A stretch of DNA of 64,000 nt. Source: Thiogranum sp963752745. Its GTDB lineage: Bacteria > Pseudomonadota > Gammaproteobacteria > DSM-19610. Shown here piece after piece: positions 8,843-18,502 of the stretch. Position 1 is the stretch's first letter. Each line of letters begins with the position of its first letter. The notes beneath the pieces are model-generated. The model saw nothing but the letters and a program-made list of their open reading frames with translations. It was not told the DNA's origin and searched no databases. The stretch spans positions 42,507 through 106,506 of the forward strand of contig CAVWAK010000047.1 in assembly GCA_963752745.1 (NCBI GenBank). The letters are read 5' to 3'. The position numbers and the translations under genes were made by a program.

Positions 8843-9430
8843 CTACGATTTGATCTTGCCCTCGCTGCCGTCCAGCAAATTGCGGATATTCGAGCGGTGT
8901 CGCCAGAACAGCAGTGTGCCCATGAACAGCATGGCGATAATCAGTGAGCGTTCAGGAATCAGCCACCATATATAGAGTGGTGTAACCAGTATCGAAAGCA
9001 GGGCGGCCAGTGAAGAAACCTTGAATACCTTGGCAATTACCAGCCAGGTGGCAATGGTCAGCAGTCCTACCGGCCAGTGCAGGCCGAGCAGCACGCCCAG
9101 CGCAGTCGCCACGCCCTTGCCGCCACGAAAGCCAAAAAAGACCGGGTAGAGATGCCCCAGAAAGGCAGCCACGGCCACCAGTGCCTGGACGGCGATGCTG
9201 GCACCGAGGAACTTTGCCACCAGCACCGGTATCAGGCCTTTCAGCATATCGCCGACCAGTGTGATGGCCGCTGCTTTCTTGCCGCCGATACGCATTACAT
9301 TGGTTGCGCCGGGGTTGCCTGAGCCCTGGCCGCGAGGATCGGGCAGGTTCAGCAGGCGGCAAACTATAATGGCCGATGAAATCGAGCCAAGCAGGTAGGC
9401 GGCGAAGATAACTAGCAAGTCTGTGATCAT
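8843..9430 (-). CDS. plsY: glycerol-3-phosphate acyltransferase PlsY
   Basis: PlsY is an inner-membrane enzyme that transfers an acyl group from acyl-phosphate to glycerol-3-phosphate, the first step of phospholipid synthesis. The 195-residue protein has five or so transmembrane helices and the three signature loops: GSGNPGATNVMR, GFRGGKGVAT and a C-terminal HRSNIRNLLDGSE. Length is normal. It converges with tsaD end to end (stop codons adjacent) and diverges from folB. Confidence 0.95.
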   Translation of the reverse strand: MITDLLVIFAAYLLGSISSAIIVCRLLNLPDPRGQGSGNPGATNVMRIGGKKAAAITLVGDMLKGLIPVLVAKFLGASIAVQALVAVAAFLGHLYPVFFGFRGGKGVATALGVLLGLHWPVGLLTIATWLVIAKVFKVSSLAALLSILVTPLYIWWLIPERSLIIAMLFMGTLLFWRHRSNIRNLLDGSEGKIKS

Positions 9431-9555
9431 GGGCGCTATTGGACTGCCTCATGGCGTTTCGGTCAAGCGCCGCTGCCAGTTAGTTTAGCTGGAGCGTTCG
9501 GGCAGTTCTGTACTATAGTGGCGGCAACGTATTTGCGGTTCCAGTTGTACTCTTT

Positions 9556-9912
9556 ATGGATATCATTTTTATTCGCGACCTGCGCATAGATACTGTCATC
9601 GGTATTTATGACTGGGAGCGTGCCATCAAGCAGACCCTGTCCTTTGATCTGGAAATGGCGACTGATATCGCCCGGTCGGCAGCCAGTGACAACATCGACG
9701 ACACGCTGAACTATAAAGCGGTTGCCAAGCGCGTCATCGCCTTTGTGGAAGAAAGCGGATTTCTGTTAGTGGAGACACTGGCTGAACGCGTCGCTGAGCT
9801 GGTTATGCAGGAGTTTTCCGTGCCGTGGGTACGGCTCACCTTGAACAAGGGCGGTGCCGTGCGCGGTGCCCAGGGAGTGGGTGTCATTATTGAGCGTGGA
9901 GCAAGGAGTTAA
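9556..9912 (+). CDS. folB: dihydroneopterin aldolase
   Basis: FolB converts 7,8-dihydroneopterin to 6-hydroxymethyl-7,8-dihydropterin and glycolaldehyde in folate synthesis. The 118-residue protein begins MDIIFIRDLRIDTVIGIYDWE, the typical FolB start with the catalytic-site IGIYDWER loop, contains LNYKAVAKRV, and ends with LNKGGAVRGAQGVGVIIER. Its length matches the family. It is followed four bases later by folK, which uses its product, so the pair forms a folate operon. Confidence 0.95.
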   Translation: MDIIFIRDLRIDTVIGIYDWERAIKQTLSFDLEMATDIARSAASDNIDDTLNYKAVAKRVIAFVEESGFLLVETLAERVAELVMQEFSVPWVRLTLNKGGAVRGAQGVGVIIERGARS

Positions 9913-9916
9913 ATTG

Positions 9917-10399
9917 ATGGCTAAGGTGTACGTGAGTGTCGGTAGCAATATAGATCGGGAGCGTAATGTAGAGCATGCGCTTGCCGATTTGGGTCAGGCT
10001 TATGGTGAGCTGGAACAGTCGCGCATTTTCGAAACCACGGCGGTCGGTTTTGACGGCGATCCTTTTTATAATCTGGTCGTGGCCTTTAATACCGATGAGA
10101 CCCCGCAGGCTGTAGCATCCCGATTGCGCGACATTGAGGATGCGCATGGCCGCGATCGCAGCGGTGGCAAGTTTAGCAGTCGAAGCCTGGATCTTGATCT
10201 ACTGTTGTATGACGACCTGATACTTGAAGAAGAGGGTCTGCATCTGCCGCGTAAGGAGATTCTTGAGTATGCTTTTGTGCTCAAACCCCTTGCCGAGATT
10301 GCCGGCGATATGAAGCATCCGCTGACCGGGTTCAGTTTTTCCTCAACCTGGGACCAGTTTGATCCTACCGCACAACCCATGTGGCCGATTAAAGACTGA
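9917..10399 (+). CDS. folK: 6-hydroxymethyl-7,8-dihydropterin pyrophosphokinase
   Basis: FolK transfers pyrophosphate from ATP to the pterin made by FolB. ATG 9917 is chosen because AAGGAG lies 8 bases upstream, inside the end of folB. The 160-residue protein has the VYVSVGSNID start, the FYNLVVAF strand, and the signature RSLDLDLLLYDD region, followed by LPRKEILEYAFVLKPLAEI. Usual length. It is cotranscribed with folB; a MidA-like gene follows after 8 bases. Confidence 0.95.
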   Translation: MAKVYVSVGSNIDRERNVEHALADLGQAYGELEQSRIFETTAVGFDGDPFYNLVVAFNTDETPQAVASRLRDIEDAHGRDRSGGKFSSRSLDLDLLLYDDLILEEEGLHLPRKEILEYAFVLKPLAEIAGDMKHPLTGFSFSSTWDQFDPTAQPMWPIKD

Positions 10400-10407
10400 T
10401 CGTTGAT

Positions 10408-11578
10408 ATGGGGTCACCACTACCGCTGCCCGGCGATGAAGCATGTGCCGTCAGCCAGGCGCTGACAGAAAAGTTAACCCGGGCGATAACTGATAACGCA
10501 GATTGTTTGTCCTTCGATGATTTTATGGCCATGGCGCTTTACGAGCCCGGTCTGGGCTATTACAGCAATGGTCTGACACCTTTTGGCGAACGGGGTGATT
10601 TCATCACGGCGCCGGAATCCGGTAATTTGTTTGGCCGCTGTCTGGCGCGATCCATCGCATCGGCGTTGGCGCAGCTCGATGGTGGCGATGTGCTTGAGCT
10701 GGGCGCCGGCAGTGGTGTGCTGGCCGGTGTGGTGCTTGAGGAATTGCAGCAACTCGGTGTCATGCCACGGCGTTACCTGATTCTTGAGCGCGCTGCGGCT
10801 ATGCGTGATCTGCAACAAAAACATCTGCGGGATGTGTCGGCGTCGTGTGGCATTAACGTGGAGTGGCTGGACCAGTTGCCGGATGTGCCGATAGATGGTG
10901 TGGTGTTCGGTAACGAAGTTGCAGATGCTTTGCCGGTCAACCGTTTTCACTGGCAGGACGGTCAGGTTGAATGCCTGGGTGTTGGCTGGGACGGGGAGAA
11001 GTTGTCGAACTGCAGTACATCTTCCGGCAATAGTATGACCAGGTATGTCCGCGGCCTGGCGAAGGACTATGGTTGGCAAACGTCTTACCAGTCAGAATAC
11101 TGCCCCAGCCTGTCCGCCTGGGTAACGTAGCCTGGGTGACTGTGTTGGTCGTGGTGCCTTGATGCTGATCGATTACGGTTACGGCCGCGCCGAGTATTAT
11201 CATCCCCAACGCACTATGGGTACCCTGATGTGCCACTATCGCCACCAGGCCCATCCCGACCCCCTGTGGTATCCCGGACTTCAGGATATCACTGCGTTTG
11301 TTGATTTCACGACTATTGCCGAAGCAGCCACTGACGCCGGCATGGGATTGCTGGGTTATACCAGCCAGGCACAATTTCTGATGGGGTGTGGCATTGATGC
11401 ATTGCTGTCTGCTGCCGACCCGGAGGATACACGTCGATACCTGATGCTGAGTAACGAAGCCAAGCGTTTGATGTTGCCGAGCGAGATGGGTGAACGGTTT
11501 AAAGCCATCGGATTTTCACGCGGCCTGAACCAGGACGTGCTAGGCTTTACAGCGCGTGATTTGCGCAGTCGTTTGTAA
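10408..11578 (+). CDS. SAM-dependent methyltransferase, MidA/NDUFAF7 family, one frameshift
   Basis: Proteins of this family (DUF185) are class I SAM methyltransferases; the eukaryotic member NDUFAF7 methylates an arginine of complex I. The first frame (10408-11127) has LELGAGSGVLAG, the SAM-binding glycine loop, FGNEVADALPV, and ends at a stop near 11128. The second frame resumes immediately (SLGDCVGRGALMLIDYGYG) and runs to 11578. Removing one base at about 11127-11130 joins them into roughly 389 residues, the family length. The folB-folK-midA-uppP order is on one strand. The function in bacteria is inferred from the family only. Confidence 0.87.
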
Positions 11579-11598
11579 TAACAGAAGAATAAATTCCA

Positions 11599-12396
11599 AT
11601 GGATATCTTTCAGGCCATTATCCTTGCCCTGGTTCAGGGGCTGACCGAATTTCTGCCTATTTCCAGTTCGGCACACCTGATTCTCGTACCTATACTCACC
11701 GGTTGGCAGGACCAGGGCCTGGCTTTTGATGTGGCCGTGCATTTCGGCACCCTGGGCGCCGTGGTTACCTACTTCCGCACCGAGTTAAGTGCAATGGCGC
11801 GATCCTGGCTCAGTTCATTGGCAACGCGTAACCCTGATGATGAAGCCATGCTGGCCTGGGCGGTATTGCTGGGTACCATTCCACTGGGGCTTAGCGGTCT
11901 GTTGTTTCACGATCTCATAGAGACCTACCTGCGTTCGCCACTGGTGATTGCCACTACCACCATCGTTTTTGGTCTGCTGCTCTGGTATGCCGACAAGACG
12001 GGTGCGCAGACGCGTTGCGAATACCGCCTGGACGCGGGCAGGGTTGCGGTGATTGCGTTGGCCCAGGTACTGGCGCTCATCCCGGGCACTTCTCGCTCCG
12101 GCATTACCATTACCGCCGGATTGATGGTTGGCCTTGATCGCAGCGCCGCAGCGCGCTTCTCATTTCTTTTGTCGGTGCCGGCAATTGCCATGGCCGCGTT
12201 ATATGAGACAAAGAACCTGCTTGAAGCTGCAGTACCCGTCGACTGGCTGGCGATTGCCACCGGTGTTGCCGTGTCCGGTATCAGCGCCTACCTGTGCATA
12301 CACTATTTTCTGAAACTGCTCGAACGTATCGGCATGCTGCCATTCGTGGTTTATCGACTCGTTCTGGGTGTCGTTCTGTTTGCCATGTTTCTGTGA
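11599..12396 (+). CDS. uppP: undecaprenyl-diphosphatase
   Basis: UppP (BacA) dephosphorylates undecaprenyl pyrophosphate at the periplasmic face of the inner membrane, recycling the carrier for peptidoglycan and O-antigen. The 265-residue, highly hydrophobic protein shows the two family signatures: QGLTEFLPISSSAHLI near residues 14-29 and PGTSRSGITITAGLMVG near 160-176, which form the catalytic pocket. About eight transmembrane helices. It starts 20 bases after the MidA-like gene on the same strand. Confidence 0.96.
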   Translation: MDIFQAIILALVQGLTEFLPISSSAHLILVPILTGWQDQGLAFDVAVHFGTLGAVVTYFRTELSAMARSWLSSLATRNPDDEAMLAWAVLLGTIPLGLSGLLFHDLIETYLRSPLVIATTTIVFGLLLWYADKTGAQTRCEYRLDAGRVAVIALAQVLALIPGTSRSGITITAGLMVGLDRSAAARFSFLLSVPAIAMAALYETKNLLEAAVPVDWLAIATGVAVSGISAYLCIHYFLKLLERIGMLPFVVYRLVLGVVLFAMFL

Positions 12397-12422
12397 ATGG
12401 GCGCGTGGCTGTTGGCGAGTTC

Positions 12423-12710
12423 CTATTCGTGGGCAATGGTCTTGTCAGTGAACAAATAGTCTTTTAACTCTTTATCAAAAGACGGGTCTTTGCGGCGTAT
12501 CCATTCAAGAACCATGGCCGCGTGTTCTTTTTCTTCATCCCTGTTATGTGCAAGGATTGCTTTCAATTCATTATCCTTGCAGGCGTCTACTCTTTGGTTG
12601 TACCAGTCGACAGCTTCCAGTTCTTCCATCAGCGACGTTATCGCTCTGTGCATATCTCTTGTGTCATTCGATAGTTCATCGATTGGTTCGTGGTAGCCTT
12701 CGTTTGACAT
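12423..12710 (-). CDS. encapsulated-ferritin-like (EncFtn) protein
   Basis: A 95-residue ferritin-like protein. The core WYNQRVDACKDNELKAILAHNRDEEKEHAAM has the Glu and E-x-x-H residues that form the inter-subunit di-iron ferroxidase site in encapsulated ferritins such as that of Rhodospirillum rubrum; the length and the LEWIRR block also match. These proteins oxidise Fe(II) and usually ride inside an encapsulin shell. An AGGAGA site lies 5 bases before the start. There is no encapsulin shell gene beside it; the next gene on this strand upstream is a methyltransferase. The C-terminal tail (TDKTIAHE) is short and I see no clear encapsulin-targeting peptide. Confidence 0.83.
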   Translation of the reverse strand: MSNEGYHEPIDELSNDTRDMHRAITSLMEELEAVDWYNQRVDACKDNELKAILAHNRDEEKEHAAMVLEWIRRKDPSFDKELKDYLFTDKTIAHE

Positions 12711-12783
12711 GTGTTTCTCCTTTGCAGACGATTTCGGGTTAGTTGCATTTGCCTGTTGGCCGAGGGCACTCCTAAATCGTACT

Positions 12784-13524
12784 CTATCTAAATGGTTTGC
12801 GCAGCTTCCAGGGAATCAGCATAGGTACTTTGCGCTGATAGTTAGAATAAGTTTCGCCAAACTCAGCAGCCAGATCGCGCTCCTCGAGAAGAGTCCCTAA
12901 AACAATCCATGCTGTAAAAAGAACATCGAACAGCAACCGATCCGCCGTAACATCAGGGCTGCACCATATCAGTACCAAGGTAAAAAAGTACAATGGATGG
13001 CGCACCCACCGGTACGGTCCCCGTATCGCGAGTGGCATGGCTGGTACGTGCGAATCGCGAATATTGGCCAGGATGGGTTGAGCGCCAAACACGTCAAAGG
13101 CGCGCAATGCTCGCATACCCCACACCATGCCTGCCAGGGATGCAAAAAAAACACAGTGGGCCATCCAGCGAGTGGTACCTTGAAGGCTAATAAGCGTCTG
13201 CCCGGAACTCTGCCAGAATAAAACTAAAGCAAGTAAAGTCACACCAGAAGCGAAAGTATAGAGGGCGCCTTGAAAGTGATGAGGAACGATTGCGGTCAAT
13301 CGGCGACGGCAAGACTTGCGAATCATGGCGCTGTGCTGGACGAAGAACATGAAGCAAAGCAATGAATCCCATGCAAGGATGCCTGTCCCGCTGTATTCCA
13401 GTTCAACTACGGTGAACGAGCCGCCAAAAAGGAAAAGCCCAAAAAGAAGCAGCGAGAAACTTCCGACTATGCTTGCGACTACGAGTACCAGGTAGGCAAT
13501 GAAATTTCTTGAGCATATGACCAT
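12784..13524 (-). CDS. ICMT/NnrU-like membrane methyltransferase
   Basis: A 246-residue integral membrane protein with about six transmembrane helices. The C-terminal part contains RGPYRWVRHPLY and, near the end, EERDLAAEFGETYSNYQRKVP, the signature of the isoprenylcysteine carboxyl methyltransferase / phospholipid methyltransferase superfamily, in which the RHP and the EE region bind SAM. The bacterial substrate is unknown. It lies upstream of the EncFtn-like gene on the same strand (73-base gap), so cotranscription is possible but not shown. Confidence 0.75.
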   Translation of the reverse strand: MVICSRNFIAYLVLVVASIVGSFSLLLFGLFLFGGSFTVVELEYSGTGILAWDSLLCFMFFVQHSAMIRKSCRRRLTAIVPHHFQGALYTFASGVTLLALVLFWQSSGQTLISLQGTTRWMAHCVFFASLAGMVWGMRALRAFDVFGAQPILANIRDSHVPAMPLAIRGPYRWVRHPLYFFTLVLIWCSPDVTADRLLFDVLFTAWIVLGTLLEERDLAAEFGETYSNYQRKVPMLIPWKLRKPFR

Positions 13525-13618
13525 TGGTGCCTTCAGCGTATAACGACCGATTTAAGGGGCGTGAACCAGCGCCCCTTTCCCGAGCGGCTTGTTAAGTGAC
13601 CTGCTCACTATTTAGAAG

Positions 13619-13954
13619 TTAGTTTGAATCCAGTATGAATGCTGTTTCGGCTGAATGCTTATTTATTATTATGTTTATGTTGCAATAGACAGGTTTGAGC
13701 TGTGGTTCGTCGCCACAACTGCAGCTAGGCACCATTTCTGTGAAGAAGATGCCGGCTTTGATGTTGATGTGAGACTCATCATCTTCGCTTCGAATTATTG
13801 TCGCTTCAATAGGGCTTTCGTCGACAAGGCCGCCCTCGGTGACAGCTAGATGTAAAGGCAGCTGGTTGAGGTCGAGTTTCTGCAGTTCCTGTTTAAGGGT
13901 TCGTTCAAAAGCGAGCTGTCCCCATTGACGCAAAGATTGGGTTAGCTGCGTCAT
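13619..13954 (-). CDS. conserved hypothetical protein translationally coupled to cca
   Basis: A 111-residue soluble protein with no signal peptide. Its ATG overlaps the TGA of cca (ATGA), so translation is coupled. The C-terminal half has a PSCSCGDEP segment with two cysteines one residue apart and a third cysteine about 14 residues later, a possible metal or redox site. I do not recognise the family. Confidence 0.7.
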   Translation of the reverse strand: MTQLTQSLRQWGQLAFERTLKQELQKLDLNQLPLHLAVTEGGLVDESPIEATIIRSEDDESHINIKAGIFFTEMVPSCSCGDEPQLKPVYCNINIIINKHSAETAFILDSN

Positions 13955-15099
13955 GTCTTCAGCATTTGTTCGATAGCCTCGCAGCGTTTGGCGCGAATGG
14001 CTTCTCCTATTTCAGGCCCCTGCAAGGAGTTGTCTTCAAGACTTGCTGCATTTATGTTTGCAGCTATCTGGTAAACATTCTCAAGCAAGTCTGCGGTAGT
14101 TGCATCGATATGCCCGGTGGCCTGAAATAATGTGAGCAACTGCTGCCATCGGGCTTGATCTCTGAAGGCGCTGGCTGCCTCCATCACGGTGAGTAATTCG
14201 GAACCGGTATCAGTGTTGATTGTTTCAGCCGCGCGTATTGCTACAGACGCCAACTGAGTATATTCATTGGGCACACGGTAGCGTTCGCAGATGGCTGTAG
14301 CTCTCTCCAGTCGTTCGTCCGTGGATAACTGTTTGCCAGTCGTGAGCAGCAGTGCGGCAAAGCGGATGCGAGGGTCATCGGAGCGTTCGGCGCACTGTTT
14401 CAGCATTTGCAGATGTTCGGGCAGGCCGGCCCGGGTATGGGCTTCCATTGGCTTGTCGTAGTCGTGCTCAATTTCGGGAAACAGTACGCCAAGTGCGTGG
14501 CAGCCGTGCAGCACGGTGAAGAATTTTTCCGGTGTGTCTGTGGCCATTGCCTTGGCGAGTTCAGCCCAAACGCGTTCTGCTACCAGGTGGTCGACTTCAC
14601 CATTCGCGACCATTTCGCGCATCAATGTATTGGTGCCATGGGCTACGCTGAAGCCCCATTTTCCGAAACGTGCTGCAAACCGGGCTACCCGCAATATGCG
14701 CACCGGGTCTTCGGAAAATGCCGGACTGACGTGGCGGAGCCTGCCTTTGTCCAGATCGCTTTGGCCGCCGTAAGGGTCGATCAGTTCGCCAGTGGGACTT
14801 TCCGCTATGGCATTGATGGTGAGATCGCGGCGCCTGAGGTCTTCTTCCAGGGTGACTTCACGGTCGGTATTGAAGGCAAAGCCCTTGTAGCCAGGCGCTG
14901 TTTTACGCTCGGTACGCGCCAGTGCGTATTCTTCTTTGGTTTCCGGGTGCAGAAAAACAGGGAAGTCCTTGCCGACCGGCGTGTAGCCGAGGTCAAGCAT
15001 TTCCTCCGCGGTTGCGCCCACCACAACCCAGTCACGTTCGTGCACGGGCAAGCCAAGCAGTTTGTCGCGTACTGCCCCGCCGACCAGATAGATGTCCAT
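13951..15099 (-). CDS. cca: multifunctional CCA-adding enzyme
   Basis: This class II nucleotidyltransferase adds or repairs the 3' CCA of tRNAs. The start is ATG 15099 (MDIYLVGGAVRDKLLG), not the longer upstream frame, because the family always begins at this strand and the ATG overlaps the TAA of the upstream gene (TAATG). The 382-residue protein has GGAVRDKLLG, the nucleotidyltransferase ERDWVVVG motif, RRDLTINAIA, and a C-terminal part that aligns with the HD-type domain of bacterial CCA enzymes (usually about 410 residues), so it is slightly short. It is cotranscribed with an NDUFA9-like epimerase upstream and a small unknown gene downstream. Confidence 0.94.
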   Translation of the reverse strand: MDIYLVGGAVRDKLLGLPVHERDWVVVGATAEEMLDLGYTPVGKDFPVFLHPETKEEYALARTERKTAPGYKGFAFNTDREVTLEEDLRRRDLTINAIAESPTGELIDPYGGQSDLDKGRLRHVSPAFSEDPVRILRVARFAARFGKWGFSVAHGTNTLMREMVANGEVDHLVAERVWAELAKAMATDTPEKFFTVLHGCHALGVLFPEIEHDYDKPMEAHTRAGLPEHLQMLKQCAERSDDPRIRFAALLLTTGKQLSTDERLERATAICERYRVPNEYTQLASVAIRAAETINTDTGSELLTVMEAASAFRDQARWQQLLTLFQATGHIDATTADLLENVYQIAANINAASLEDNSLQGPEIGEAIRAKRCEAIEQMLKT

Positions 15100-16058
15100 T
15101 AGCTGTCGCGGCGTGCCTGCGAACGATAATCGTAATAGCGGGCGCGGCTGCCGGCTTTGCCCAGGTAGCCGGGCACAACGGCCTCTATAGAGCGCGGAGT
15201 TATGCCCAGCCGCTGGAAGGCGGACTCGCTGCAAACGCTGGCTTTCTTCAGTGAGTGGTAGTTGTCGATGGTGAAGGGTTTGCCAGGCATCAGGCCCAGT
15301 AAATAAGCCTGCAGTCGTGCGGCAAAATCAGGCAAGCCCACTACACGGGTTTTTCTCCCCGTCAGGTCAGCGGTGTATTGCACCAGTTCCCCAAGACTGT
15401 ATTCCGTCGGTCCGCACAGCTCCATGCGCTGGCCGGCAGTGGATGGATTGTCGAGGGCATGCACAAAGGCTGCAACGACATCGCCTACATATACCGGCGC
15501 AAAGCGCGCCTTTGCACAGGCAAGTGGAAACACAGGTGGAGGCGCCAGTTTTAATAACGTTGCGAAACGGTTAAAGAAGCTGTCACCGCGGCCAAAAACC
15601 ACCGATGGCCTGAAGCTGGTGACTTCGATACCCGGTGACTGGTGCACCAGGTTCTCTCCTTCGCCCTTGGTTTTCAGGTAGCGGCTGTGGGTTTCGTTAA
15701 CGTCGGCATTCAGGGCGCTCATGTGCAGCAGGCGGCTGATGCCAAGATCGCGCATGGTCTTGACGACGGTTCGCGGTAACTCGACATGGGCGCGGCTGAA
15801 GGTGCTCTTGCCTTCCTCGTTGAGCACACCTACCAGGTTAATGACGCAATCAGCATCCCGCAGGTGTTCAGCCAGGCTGTCCGCATCGTAGGGGTTGGCT
15901 TGCAGCAATCGTACCCGGCTGCCGATGCGGTAGTGGCGATGACGCTCCGGTCGGCGTGTCAGTACGGTGACGCGATGCCCCAGTGCTGAAAGCCGGTTGG
16001 TCAGGTGCGAGCCAATAAAGCCGGTGCCACCGATAATGAATATGTTCTTTGCTGCCAT
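15099..16058 (-). CDS. NDUFA9-like NAD(P)-binding epimerase family protein
   Basis: A 319-residue extended SDR protein of the complex I NDUFA9 subunit family. The N-terminus has the Rossmann loop GGTGFIGSHL at about residues 10-19, followed by SALNADVNETHSRYLKTKGEGE, where the Y-x-x-x-K catalytic pair appears, and FRPSVVFGRGDSFFNRFA. Bacterial members are commonly annotated as epimerase/dehydratase or NADH ubiquinone-binding protein; the substrate is unknown. Its stop overlaps the cca start by one base. Confidence 0.85.
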   Translation of the reverse strand: MAAKNIFIIGGTGFIGSHLTNRLSALGHRVTVLTRRPERHRHYRIGSRVRLLQANPYDADSLAEHLRDADCVINLVGVLNEEGKSTFSRAHVELPRTVVKTMRDLGISRLLHMSALNADVNETHSRYLKTKGEGENLVHQSPGIEVTSFRPSVVFGRGDSFFNRFATLLKLAPPPVFPLACAKARFAPVYVGDVVAAFVHALDNPSTAGQRMELCGPTEYSLGELVQYTADLTGRKTRVVGLPDFAARLQAYLLGLMPGKPFTIDNYHSLKKASVCSESAFQRLGITPRSIEAVVPGYLGKAGSRARYYDYRSQARRDS

Positions 16059-16143
16059 TGTGTTCCCTGGATTTTGCGAGGGGGTATAGGGTGCGGATAA
16101 GGCCGATCAAGGTCAAGACCTGGCGGTGGAACAGTTGGCGTTA

Positions 16144-16386
16144 TTAGGAATCGGTTTTCGAAAACTGCGGATGAATAAGCAGGTCCAGGTACCAGGCGGC
16201 TACGCTGTAGATCAGGCCACCAATGGCTGCGGCATTCAGCAGGGTTTCGGCGCTTTTACGCATTTCCAGGTTGGCGTATTCACCACTGATAATGAAGTAC
16301 ACGGCGACTATGAACACCAGGATGCCCAGTGCAATATTGGCCCCGAGAAGTTTGTGCGCACAGCCTGGTTTGCAGATTTTCTTCAT
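16144..16386 (-). CDS. small membrane protein, unknown function
   Basis: An 80-residue protein with a short positively charged N-terminus (MKKICKPGCAHK) and two predicted transmembrane helices at about 14-34 and 50-68. A GGGCGGGAG tract directly precedes the ATG. No known domain. It lies between slt and the NDUFA9-like gene on the same strand, 85 bases from the latter, and could be part of that transcript. Confidence 0.55.
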   Translation of the reverse strand: MKKICKPGCAHKLLGANIALGILVFIVAVYFIISGEYANLEMRKSAETLLNAAAIGGLIYSVAAWYLDLLIHPQFSKTDS

Positions 16387-16502
16387 CTCCCGCCCCTCTT
16401 GGTATTGAAATAAGTGGAACGAAGTTTAATAAAATCTAATACTCTAATACATTGATATAGGTCAAGTGGCTGCCTTTGCGGCTACCGGTGCGCTGCGGTA
16501 GA

Positions 16503-18441
16503 TCAATAACGCTGTTTTACGGTTGGCAACCGGCTCGACAGGCGGGTGACCGGTTGCTCCAGCCGCCAGTCGAAAATGGTGGCGTAAGCAAGCACTCGCC
16601 GAACGTAGGTGCGCGTTTCCTTGAACGGGATGCGTTCCATCCACAGGCTGGCATTCATGTCGCCGTCGCCTGGCAACCAGCGGGAAACGCGGTGGGGGCC
16701 GGCATTGTAGGCCGCCGCCGCCAGTACTGGCGAACCGTTATAGCGGGTCATGAGTTTGTTCAGGTAGGCACTGCCGAGGCGGATGTTGTTGTTCGAGCTG
16801 ATCAGGCTTGCCTGCCCCCGGTAGCGCAGGTTGATGGCGCGTGCAGTTTGTTTGCCAGTACTGGGCATCAGTTGCATGAGGCCCAGGGCGCCTACTGAAG
16901 AGCGGGCGTCTTCCATGAAAGCGCTTTCCTGGCGGATAACACCGTAGATCAGCCCGGGGTCGAGATCGTAGCGGCGTGCATTGGTGAAAATGGATTCGCG
17001 ATGGGGCAGCGGAAACCGCAGTGTAAGATCAGACCAGTGTTGCGCCCTGGAGGCGGTGAAAATGGCGCGGTCGTGCCAGCCCCAGCGATGTGCGAGAGTG
17101 GCAGCGACCTTGAGCTTGTCGCGCGGCAGATTACGGGTAGTGTAATACCATTCGCGCCTTGCATCAGTGCGCTTGCCGGTCATGTAAAGTTCCCGGGCAC
17201 GTTCGATACCGGGAATTTGCTCAACAGTTTCTAACTGTTGATCGCTGAATTTCAGACTAATGTCGTTCATCTCATACGGGCGTTGCAACTGGTCGGCAGC
17301 AAGAAAACCAAAGTAGGTGCGTTCGCTGCTGAGACTGGCGTAGGCGGTGAGCGCATCGCCTTTGAGACCTTTCTCCTGCAGCGCATAGGCACGCCAGTAG
17401 CGCCAGTTATCTGCATGTGCGTTCGCTTTCGGTGAGGTCGTCGATCCAGTGCAGGGCACTATCCCAGTCTTTGTCGGCCAGCGCGGTCCTGATACGCCAT
17501 TCGCGAATAGCGGTAGTGGCCTGTGCGTCGGGGACGCTGGCCAGCCACACAGAAGCTTGCGGATGGCTGTCCAGCGCGCCATGCAAGCCAATCTTCGCCA
17601 GCACTTCGCCTTGCTGGCTTGCGCTGAAGCGGTGGTTTTCTGACAGTTTTTGCCAGTGCTTCCAGGCCTGTTCCGGTTTGTGGCGTGCCAGTCGCTTGCT
17701 GGCGTGTACCAGGATTTCCCGAACCAGCGGCGTATCTTGCCGGGCCCAGTCTTTCGATATGGCGGCAGTTGGACGTTTGTGGGCGAATTGCCAGCGCTTT
17801 ACCCAGCTGCGGTCTTCGGCTGAAAGACGCTTCGCAAGGTAGCCGGCGAGACTGGACTTCTGGTTGGCAAAGGCCAGACGGATACGTGCCCAGATGTGCT
17901 CGCTGCTGATCATGGAGCTGGCATAGAGCTGGTCGAAGGCGGTGTCACAGACGTCAGGCTGCGAATGCCCTACCAGCCAGAGTGAAAGCGCATCCCTGAG
18001 CGCCTGTTGCCGGTCGCCTTTTTGCAGGCGTGCGCGAATATCGTAGCACTGCAGGGTGACTGAATTCCGGGGTGTATAAAACCTGAGATAGTTGTCCCAG
18101 TCTTTGCGCTGCCCGAGCTTGTGTAGCCAGCTGCTTCGCAGACGGCTCGCGATAGGCTGGTCACGATACATATGCAGAAAGCCTTCAACTTCTGCTGGTT
18201 TCGCCTTACTGAGTTTGCGTCGCAGCGCCTGGTATTCGAGGTAGCCGTAGAGCGGGTAATTGGTGAGCTTGGCCTCCAGTTGCCGGTACTCGCCGAGCTT
18301 GCCGGCTTTGAGTGCGGATTCTGCCTTTAGAAACTGCTCTCTTTGTTTCTCAATCACGCTGGCTGTAACCGTTCCGGCACCAAGCAGCAGTAAAACCAAA
18401 ATAAATCTTCCCGGGTAACGGGGCATAGCCTGTGCTTCCAT
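16503..18441 (-). CDS. slt: soluble lytic murein transglycosylase, one frameshift
   Basis: Slt cleaves peptidoglycan between MurNAc and GlcNAc in the periplasm, forming 1,6-anhydroMurNAc. The N-terminal frame (18441 to about 17420) has a signal peptide (RFILVLLLLGAGTVTA) and the superhelical U-domain; the C-terminal frame (about 17430 to 16503) has the catalytic SLT domain with YGVIRQESAFMEDARS (catalytic Glu in RQES), GALGLMQLMPSTG and AAYNAGP. One extra base near 17410-17430 splits them. The joined product is about 645 residues, the length of E. coli Slt70. Indel error is more likely than inactivation because both halves are fully conserved. Confidence 0.9.
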
Positions 18442-18502
18442 TTCCAGCCAGTCAGTAACGCTGCCGTGCTGCTTACAATAAATGACTCAGCCCCAAGGTA
18501 CA

